Shown here piece after piece: positions 13,600-18,409 of a DNA stretch of 18,409 nt. The stretch is from Bacteroidota bacterium (GTDB lineage Bacteria; Bacteroidota; Bacteroidia; Flavobacteriales; Weeksellaceae): positions 1 to 18,409 of the forward strand of contig JAFDZJ010000021.1 in NCBI GenBank assembly GCA_018266965.1. Reading direction: 5' to 3'. Position numbers and translations under genes: made by a program. Numbering within the stretch: position 1 is the stretch's first letter; each line of letters begins with the position of its first letter. Under the pieces are notes generated by a model. That model did no database searches. It saw only the letters and a list, made by a program, of their open reading frames with translations, and had not been told where the DNA came from.

Positions 13600-13797
13600 T
13601 TAAGCTGCTTTTTCTTTTTTCTCTTTGGAAGAACAACAAGATTTTTTCTCTTTGGAGTCGCAAGATTTTTTGTCTTTATCTTTGCAGTTTTTCTTGTCTT
13701 TACATTCTTTTTTGTCTTTGTCGCAGTTTACAGAAGTGTTAGCAGCGTATCCGAAAGTAAACATAGATATAGCTGCAATTGCTAATAATTTTTTCAT
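13600..13797 (-). CDS. Small exported Cys/Lys-rich protein
   Basis: A 65-residue protein of unknown function. Residues 1-19 form a clear signal peptide (MKKLLAIAAISMFTFGYAA). The mature ~46 residues are nearly all Lys, Asp, Glu, Ser and Cys. All six cysteines (25, 32, 38, 46, 54, 55) lie in this part, spaced by KDKK-type runs and ending in a CC pair. No hydrophobic core is apparent, so the chain is likely disordered until it binds something. Metal binding in the periplasm is a reasonable guess from the cysteine pattern, not shown. It is a real gene: it has its own full promoter (13829-13858), a start well placed behind it and a strong terminator directly after. It forms a monocistronic unit between the E2 and idi genes. 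Confidence 0.8.
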   Translation of the reverse strand: MKKLLAIAAISMFTFGYAANTSVNCDKDKKECKDKKNCKDKDKKSCDSKEKKSCCSSKEKKEKAA

Positions 13798-13828
13798 TTT
13801 GTAATAATATTTGTTTTAAATTATTTAT

Positions 13829-13858
13829 CAAAGATAAGTTAAATTTTAAATTGACAAA
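13829..13858 (-). promoter_or_regulatory. Promoter of the small Cys/Lys-rich gene
   Basis: On the minus strand TTTG (plus 13855-13858), an 18-base spacer and TATCTTTG (plus 13829-13836) match fully. The -7 box is the same octamer as in the idi promoter. The ATG is 31 bp beyond it. Confidence 0.72.
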
Positions 13859-13934
13859 TTTTTTTTTTAAAATTTTAAGAAATATTTATGATTTTTTATG
13901 TAGAACATAATTTTGTTTTGGTTTAATTTTAAAT

Positions 13935-13964
13935 AAACAAACCCCCAAAGATGGAGGTCTGTTT
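13935..13964 (-). terminator. Probable terminator of the E2 gene
   Basis: A hairpin 12 bp after the E2 stop pairs AAACAAACCCCC (13935-13946) with GGAGGTCTGTTT (13953-13964), with two mismatches and a 6-base loop. On the minus strand it is followed by TTATTTAAAATT rather than a pure U-run, so efficiency may be moderate. Confidence 0.6.
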
Positions 13965-13976
13965 TTAGAATTATCG

Positions 13977-15278
13977 TTATATATCGCTTTCCAAATCCCA
14001 GTTTTGTAAATAATCGTGTACATGTTTTAGGAACATTCCACCTAGAGATCCATCTACAACTCTATGGTCGTAAGAGTGGGACATGAACATTAATTGTCTT
14101 ATCCCTATCAAATCTCCTTCTGGCGTTTCTACTACTGCTGGTTTTTTCACGATTGCACCAATTGCTAATATTGCCACTTGTGGTTGTGGGATAATTGGTG
14201 TACCCATCAGGTTTCCAAAACTTCCTACATTGGAAATGGTATAGGTTGCACCTTGGGTATCTTCCGGTCTTAATTTTTTATTTCTGGCTCGGTATGCTAA
14301 ATCATTTATTGCTTTTGCTAAACCGGATAAAGATAGTTGGTCAGCATTTTTTATAACAGGAACTATCAAGTTTCCATCGGGTAGAGCTGTAGCCATACCG
14401 ATATTGATATTTTTCTTTTTGATGATTTTGTCGCCATCTACAGATACATTAATCATTGGGAAATCTTGTATCGCTTTTACTACCGCTCTTACAAAAATAG
14501 GCATGAAGGTAAGTTTTTCGCCATCTCTTTTTTCCAAGATATTTTTATTTCTTGCTCTCCATTTTACAACATTGGTAACATCGGTTTCTATAAAAGAAGT
14601 AACATGTGGGGAAATTCTTTTGGAATTTACCATGGCATCGGCAATTATTTTTCTTACTCTATCCATTTGGATTATTTCATCGCCTTCGTTTACGGTTACA
14701 GGTGTAGGCGTAGGAGAAGTTGTTGTTGGTGTAGTGGTAGTTGCAATTGGTGCAATGGTGTTTGTTTTGCTTCTATTCGCAACCAATAACAGTATGTCTT
14801 CTTTGGTAATCCTGTTTTCTAATCCACTGCCTTTTATTGTTTTCAATTCGTTTTCCGAAATGTTTTCTTGTGCAACAATTGATTTTACTAACGGTGAAAG
14901 GTATAGGTCTCCAGAAAAATTACTAGTATCAACTTTTGTCAATGGCTGTTCCAATGTTTTAATATCACTAGTGGAAGGTGTTTCGATTTTGGTTTCAGTT
15001 GTTGTAGTTTCTGGTGTAGCTATGGTGTTGCTAGTGCTTTCGGTTTCTAGTATAGCAATAGCTTCTCCAACTTTTGCAACTTCGTCTTTTTGTTTTAATA
15101 TCTTGATGATTTTCCCAGAAACAGGTGTTGGTACATCGGAATCTACTTTGTCGGTTGCAATTTCTACCACCGAGTCATCTTCTTTTACCATGTCTCCTTC
15201 GCCAAATAACCAACTGATTATAGTAGCTTCCATCACGCCTTCTCCCATAGAGGGAAGTAATAATTTGTATTCTGCCAT
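13977..15278 (-). CDS. Dihydrolipoamide acyltransferase (E2) of a 2-oxo acid dehydrogenase complex
   Basis: The E2 core of a 2-oxo acid dehydrogenase complex, 433 residues. Domains in order: a lipoyl domain at 3-77 with lipoylated Lys44 in EIATDKVDSDVPTP; a Thr/Pro/Ser linker; a peripheral-subunit-binding domain at about 125-166 (LYLSPLVKSIVAQENISENEL...GLENRITKEDIL); a second TTPTTTSPTPTP linker; and the acyltransferase domain from about 200. His405 and Asp409 in SHSYDHRVVDGS are the active site. The lipoyl motif and overall form resemble E2 proteins in Flavobacteriia annotated as branched-chain or generic 2-oxo acid E2 rather than succinyltransferase (OdhB), so no symbol is given. No E1 or E3 gene is adjacent. 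The N-terminus MAEYKLLLPSMGEGVMEATI fixes the start. Confidence 0.94.
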   Translation of the reverse strand: MAEYKLLLPSMGEGVMEATIISWLFGEGDMVKEDDSVVEIATDKVDSDVPTPVSGKIIKILKQKDEVAKVGEAIAILETESTSNTIATPETTTTETKIETPSTSDIKTLEQPLTKVDTSNFSGDLYLSPLVKSIVAQENISENELKTIKGSGLENRITKEDILLLVANRSKTNTIAPIATTTTPTTTSPTPTPVTVNEGDEIIQMDRVRKIIADAMVNSKRISPHVTSFIETDVTNVVKWRARNKNILEKRDGEKLTFMPIFVRAVVKAIQDFPMINVSVDGDKIIKKKNINIGMATALPDGNLIVPVIKNADQLSLSGLAKAINDLAYRARNKKLRPEDTQGATYTISNVGSFGNLMGTPIIPQPQVAILAIGAIVKKPAVVETPEGDLIGIRQLMFMSHSYDHRVVDGSLGGMFLKHVHDYLQNWDLESDI

Positions 15279-15298
15279 TTTAGAATTTTAGATTTTCA

Positions 15299-15306
15299 CA
15301 AAAGTA
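15299..15306 (-). promoter_or_regulatory. -7 element of the E2 gene
   Basis: The minus strand reads TACTTTTG, an exact TAnnTTTG, 20 bp before the E2 start. No TTG sits at the standard -33 distance. Confidence 0.42.
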
Positions 15307-15329
15307 CAATTTTTTTGGACTTGTTTTGT

Positions 15330-16166
15330 TTATTTTTCAATAGAAAATTCAACAAATATTTTTTCACCTATATCCAGACCGAACAATGTCTTGGCTCCAT
15401 TCTGTTTATTTCCTTTGTATATCGAAATTTCTAGATAGTTTGCCTCATTGAAAATTGCTAGTTGTTTTCCGTGGTAACTGCTTTCTAGGGAATAATCTTT
15501 GATGATTTCTGTATATCGTTGATGAATTTTTTTCAATTTAAGATTTCTAAATTTTATATTGAAAGTTGTGTTGCTAGAGAAGTGTTTGTGAAATAAGTCT
15601 TTCGTAATGTTGGAAACAACATTTCCATAATGATCAATGTAGATTACTTCGCCCACAATCATATTTTCTAGTGGCAAATATCGGGCTTTTGGAAGTGATA
15701 ATTCCTTTGTTTTGGTAATTTTTCTACCTATGACTTCCGGGATGCCACCATTGATAAGGTGATTAGCAACAGGTACGAAAATATCTGTAATACTGCATTT
15801 TACCTTGTCATCAAATCTATTATTGATGGTGATTTCATAGATGCTTTCTGGTTTTATATCGAAAAATATTAAGTGTAAAAGACCATTGTCCGGAACTAAA
15901 AAATAATGACCATCGACAAGACACAAAAGATACTTTCTAGCCTCGTGATACAAACTATCTATTGTAATAATATGAATGCTTTTTTTGGGGAAATGATGAT
16001 AAGCATTTTTTACAATATAGGAAGTTTCCAACAAATTATGAGGTTGTATATTATGACTAATGTCTATAATGGTTGCTGCGGGATTCAACGAAAGGATACT
16101 GCCTTTTATGGCAGCAACTCTGTGGTCGGTGTAACCTAAATCTGTTGTTAGTGTAATGATAGACAT
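15330..16166 (-). CDS. S-adenosyl-L-methionine hydrolase (adenosine-forming), DUF62 family
   Basis: A 278-residue protein of the SAM hydroxide adenosyltransferase family. These enzymes split SAM to adenosine and methionine and are related to fluorinase and chlorinase. Seen are ITLTTDLGYTDHRVAAIKG (4-22), with Asp9 expected to bind the ribose, IDISHNIQP (34-42) and PDNG (92-95). The usual VDPGVG-x-x-R segment is replaced by ITIDSLYHEARK (67-78), a variation I associate with flavobacterial members. The start at 16166 opens directly on MSIITLTTD. An in-frame upstream ATG at 16202 overlaps the -7 box at 16200-16207 and is rejected. The gene is divergent from phoH and 51 bp upstream of the E2 gene. 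A SAM-regulating or clearing role is inferred from family only. Confidence 0.9.
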   Translation of the reverse strand: MSIITLTTDLGYTDHRVAAIKGSILSLNPAATIIDISHNIQPHNLLETSYIVKNAYHHFPKKSIHIITIDSLYHEARKYLLCLVDGHYFLVPDNGLLHLIFFDIKPESIYEITINNRFDDKVKCSITDIFVPVANHLINGGIPEVIGRKITKTKELSLPKARYLPLENMIVGEVIYIDHYGNVVSNITKDLFHKHFSSNTTFNIKFRNLKLKKIHQRYTEIIKDYSLESSYHGKQLAIFNEANYLEISIYKGNKQNGAKTLFGLDIGEKIFVEFSIEK

Positions 16167-16199
16167 GTTGTGCAATAGTCGAATAAAAACTTCTAATTG

Positions 16200-16207
16200 C
16201 AAAAGTA
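16200..16207 (-). promoter_or_regulatory. -7 element of the SAM hydrolase gene
   Basis: The minus strand reads TACTTTTG, identical to the -7 box of the E2 gene and 33 bp before the ATG at 16166. No -33 TTG is apparent at normal spacing. It supports the shorter start of the gene. Confidence 0.42.
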
Positions 16208-16302
16208 ATTTAAAATAAATAGAATAAAAAATGAAAAAAATAGGATAATATGTGAAACTTTATAAAAAATAGATTAATTTTAGACAACAAAAAAAATGAA
16301 AG

Positions 16303-17262
16303 ATGTACGAATTAACTTATGAATTAAAAGATATTGATTCTAAACTTTTTTACGGAGTCAATAATCAATTTTTCAATCTTATAAAATCTAGCTTTCCAAC
16401 CTTGAAAATCACTGGGAGAGACCATTTTATTTTCGCTATGGGAAATCAGGAAGCACTAGATGTATTGAAATTGAAACTAAATGATATTGTCAGTTTTATT
16501 ACCAAAAACAATTCAATATTATTGAAAGATGTTGAGAATATACTTAACTTGAAAGACGAGTCCGAGAAACAATTGGTATTTGATCAGGATATTATTGTGA
16601 AAGGAGTTAATGGTAAAGTTATAAAAGCTAAGACAACTAATTTGAAAAAATTAGTAAGAGAAGTTGCCAAAAAAGATATGGTCTTTGCAATCGGTCCTGC
16701 TGGTACAGGAAAGACTTATACCAGTGTTGCGATGGCGGCGAAAGCACTTCGGGACAAGGAAGTAAAAAGGATAATCCTAACAAGACCAGCTGTAGAAGCA
16801 GGGGAGAGTTTGGGTTTTCTACCAGGAGATTTGAAAGAGAAATTAGATCCCTATTTGCAACCTTTATATGATGCACTTCGAGATATGATACCTCACGAAA
16901 AGTTAGAAGGTTTTATTGAGAAAAATATAATTGAAGTTGCTCCATTGGCTTTTATGCGTGGTCGGACTTTGGACGAAGCATTTGTGATTTTAGACGAAGC
17001 ACAGAACACTACCCACTCCCAAATGAAAATGTTTTTAACCCGAATGGGACAAAATGCAAAATTTATAATTACAGGAGATCCTTCCCAAGTGGATTTGCCA
17101 TTGAAACAAAAATCTGGTCTGAAAGAGGCTATGCGTATCTTAAAAGATGTTGATGAAATTGGCTTTATACACCTTACCGAAGAAGATGTAGTGCGACATC
17201 CAGTGGTAAGAAAAATAATAAATGCCTATGGTAGAGAAGAAAAAAGATTAAGAGAAGAATAA
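16303..17262 (+). CDS. PhoH-like P-loop ATPase
   Basis: A 319-residue cytosolic ATPase of the PhoH/YbeZ group, which is tied to RNA metabolism and late ribosome maturation, often with the nuclease YbeY. The N-terminal ~115 residues include a KH-like region. The helicase-like core shows Walker A GPAGTGKT (131-138), TRPAVEAGESLGFLPGDLKEK (160-180), Walker B ILDEAQN (229-235) and GDPSQVDLP (258-266). Length is normal. The ATG at 16303 is chosen; an ATG seven bases upstream is in another frame. A near-consensus -7 box TAATTTTA lies at 16275-16282. The gene diverges from the SAM hydrolase across a 136-bp AT-rich gap. ybeY is not in the window. Confidence 0.95.
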   Translation: MYELTYELKDIDSKLFYGVNNQFFNLIKSSFPTLKITGRDHFIFAMGNQEALDVLKLKLNDIVSFITKNNSILLKDVENILNLKDESEKQLVFDQDIIVKGVNGKVIKAKTTNLKKLVREVAKKDMVFAIGPAGTGKTYTSVAMAAKALRDKEVKRIILTRPAVEAGESLGFLPGDLKEKLDPYLQPLYDALRDMIPHEKLEGFIEKNIIEVAPLAFMRGRTLDEAFVILDEAQNTTHSQMKMFLTRMGQNAKFIITGDPSQVDLPLKQKSGLKEAMRILKDVDEIGFIHLTEEDVVRHPVVRKIINAYGREEKRLREE

Positions 17263-17296
17263 TCTAAACAATATTTTGAAAAAAGTTTGTTAAAAA

Positions 17297-17327
17297 TTTG
17301 TTAATAAAAAAAATAATATTAAATTTG
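17297..17327 (+). promoter_or_regulatory. Promoter of the first beta-barrel gene
   Basis: TTTG (17297-17300), a 19-base spacer and TAAATTTG (17320-17327) are a full consensus match with ideal spacing. The start of transcription would be near 17334, giving a leader of about 27 bases. This is the best-looking promoter in the window, as expected for an abundant envelope protein. Confidence 0.8.
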
Positions 17328-17360
17328 TCATAGGTTTAACAATAAAAATTATTAAAAATC

Positions 17361-17843
17361 ATGAAAAAATTAATTTTACTAGGTGCTTTTGCACTTTTCG
17401 GTTCCATGAATGCTCAATCCGGTTTCAAATTAGGAGCACATGTAGGATTGCCAGTGGGAGATGCTGGGAATGCTTATAGCTTTACACTAGGTGCGGATGC
17501 TGCATATCTTTGGCCAGTTGCAGATAGTTTTTCTGCTGGTATCGCAACAGGATATTCTGCTTGGTTAGGAAAATCAGTTGGAGGAATAACTATACCTACA
17601 ATGAGTATGGTGCCTGTAGCTGCAACAGCAAGTTACAAATTGGCAGAAAATTTCTCTGTAGGTGCTGATTTAGGATATGGATTTTTATTTTCTAGTGGTT
17701 CTAGCGATAGTGGTTTCTATTACCAACCAAAAGTAGCTTATACTCTAGGAAATGGAGAGTTGTCTTTAGGATACCAAGGAGTTTCCAAAAATGGTTATTC
17801 TTATAGTGCTATCAACCTAGGATATTCTATTTTCTTGAAATAA
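17361..17843 (+). CDS. Outer-membrane beta-barrel protein
   Basis: A 160-residue exported protein. The signal peptide is seen at 1-19 (MKKLILLGAFALFGSMNAQ, cleavage near NAQ). The mature part alternates hydrophobic and polar residues in about eight beta strands rich in Gly, Ala, Ser and Tyr, such as FKLGAHVGLPV, SAGIATGYSAW, FSVGADLGYGFLF and AINLGYSIFLK. It ends in the strand terminus SIFLK, rather than the C-terminal Phe found in many porins. This fits a small eight-stranded OmpX/OmpA-like barrel (porin-family PF13505 style). The function (porin, adhesin or structural) is unknown. It is a single-gene unit bounded by a strong promoter and a terminator. Confidence 0.8.
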   Translation: MKKLILLGAFALFGSMNAQSGFKLGAHVGLPVGDAGNAYSFTLGADAAYLWPVADSFSAGIATGYSAWLGKSVGGITIPTMSMVPVAATASYKLAENFSVGADLGYGFLFSSGSSDSGFYYQPKVAYTLGNGELSLGYQGVSKNGYSYSAINLGYSIFLK

Positions 17844-17867
17844 GAATTGAAAATCAACGAAAATTTC

Positions 17868-17895
17868 AAACCACCTCCAAAGGGTGGTTTTTTTT
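17868..17895 (+). terminator. Rho-independent terminator of the first beta-barrel gene
   Basis: An 8-bp perfect stem (AAACCACC at 17868-17875 with GGTGGTTT at 17883-17890, 7-base loop) is followed by a T-run through 17895. It lies 24 bp after the stop codon. Confidence 0.88.
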
Positions 17896-17971
17896 ATATG
17901 GAGTGTTATTTATAATCATTCTAAAAAGTGGATTACTGATTTTCGTCATTTTTAATGTTTCCAAATCCTAT

Positions 17972-17979
17972 TACCTTTG
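17972..17979 (+). promoter_or_regulatory. -7 element of the second beta-barrel gene
   Basis: TACCTTTG matches TAnnTTTG exactly and lies 28 bp before the ATG at 18008. A TTG at the standard distance is not seen. Confidence 0.45.
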
Positions 17980-18007
17980 TTTAATAAAAATTTAAGATAA
18001 TAATACA

Positions 18008-18409
18008 ATGAAAAAATTATTAATGGCTGCAAGTATTGCAGTTTTTGGATTGGCATCTGCACAATCAGAAGGTTTGAAAGGAGTTTCTTTTGTTACTGGA
18101 CAAGTTGAGTACAACCGTACTGTTGATAACAATACCAATGCTTCTCAAGACAAATTTGCTGTTTTACCAGCAGTTGGTACATTTATTTCCCCAACTGTTG
18201 CTATCGGTGGTGCTTTGGGGTATCAAACTACAATTTCCGAATATCCAGCAGGAACTCTTACACATAAAGATACAGATGGAGCTTTCGTGGTAATGCCATT
18301 TGCAAGAAAATATTGGAGTCTAGGTGACAAATTATATATTTTCGGACAAATTGATGTGCCTTTGGCATTTGGAAAAGTTAAAAATGAATTAACTGGTGTG
18401 CCTTCAACA
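18008..18409 (+). CDS. Outer-membrane beta-barrel protein (3' end beyond window)
   Basis: An open frame of 134 codons from the ATG at 18008 runs off the window without a stop. The signal peptide is residues 1-19 (MKKLLMAASIAVFGLASAQ, AxAQ cleavage). The mature part carries amphipathic beta strands (KGVSFVTGQVEYNRTV, VAIGGALGYQTTI, AFVVMPFARKYW, LYIFGQIDVPLAFG) joined by polar loops, as in PF13505-type barrels of Bacteroidota. The fourth strand starts a PFARKYW motif often seen in such proteins before the next barrel turn. It is not a close copy of the preceding gene, though both have the same signal-peptide style and size class. It has its own -7 element. Complete length and function cannot be seen. 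Confidence 0.8.
   Translation, partial: MKKLLMAASIAVFGLASAQSEGLKGVSFVTGQVEYNRTVDNNTNASQDKFAVLPAVGTFISPTVAIGGALGYQTTISEYPAGTLTHKDTDGAFVVMPFARKYWSLGDKLYIFGQIDVPLAFGKVKNELTGVPST

Noticed and set aside
14404..15291. A long plus-strand open frame opposite the E2 gene
   Set aside because: It is exactly antisense to a strongly supported E2 gene, its product is low-complexity Val/Ser, and it has no promoter or family signature.
16167..16202. Longer start of the SAM hydrolase gene
   Set aside because: The start codon falls on the -7 box, and the conserved domain opens at MSIITLTTD.

Overview
The window reads as chromosomal DNA of an AT-rich member of the Bacteroidota, most likely class Flavobacteriia and plausibly the Chryseobacterium/Weeksellaceae group. 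The evidence is: repeated TTG-N17-23-TAnnTTTG promoters, start sites without Shine-Dalgarno sequences, ribosomal protein S16 with a long Ala/Glu-rich tail, a DUF6150 repeat protein, a SMUG2-type uracil-DNA glycosylase, and MKK...AQ signal peptides on outer-membrane barrels. The genus assignment is an inference; no rRNA or tRNA gene is present.

Left part, 1-8749, plus strand. The window opens exactly on the terminal inverted repeat of a 260-bp non-coding MITE-like element. It lies 7 bp before the start of a SMUG2-like glycosylase gene and carries an outward-facing promoter match. rpsP (S16) and rimM (16S processing) follow, separated by a perfect 26-bp palindrome. Next come a lipoprotein-like alpha/beta hydrolase, cinA (NMN deamidase and damaged-nucleotide clean-up), a degenerate AAA ATPase and, 5 bp on, an exported DUF6150 protein of KYENQAD repeats. 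Then prfB (RF2, with no programmed frameshift), a DedA-family membrane protein and an exported coiled-coil protein.

Middle, 8731-11284, plus strand. A compact junction overlaps the terminator of the coiled-coil gene with the promoter of a polytopic GT-C/LIC_10190-like membrane protein. A Kv-type potassium channel with a C-terminal zinc ribbon comes next, and its stop codon overlaps that of the opposing gene in the sequence CTAG.

Right-middle, 11281-16166, minus strand. In transcription order: a SAM hydrolase (DUF62), the E2 component of a 2-oxo acid dehydrogenase, a small exported Cys/Lys-rich protein, idi (IPP isomerase), gcvT (glycine cleavage T protein) and a DUF4298 protein. They look like separate short units: individual promoters and terminators are visible between several of them. 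An octanucleotide tandem array covers the idi stop codon.

Right end, plus strand. A PhoH-like ATPase, diverging from the SAM hydrolase, is followed by two exported beta-barrel-type proteins; the second runs off the window.

Most of the content is housekeeping. I see no CRISPR array, prophage, toxin-antitoxin pair or recognisable defence island. There is no gene-free stretch above 300 bases; the longest, 1-267, is filled by the MITE. The points most worth a second look are the MITE-borne promoter, the degenerate AAA ATPase/DUF6150 pair, the octamer array and the terminator/promoter overlap at 8731-8800.
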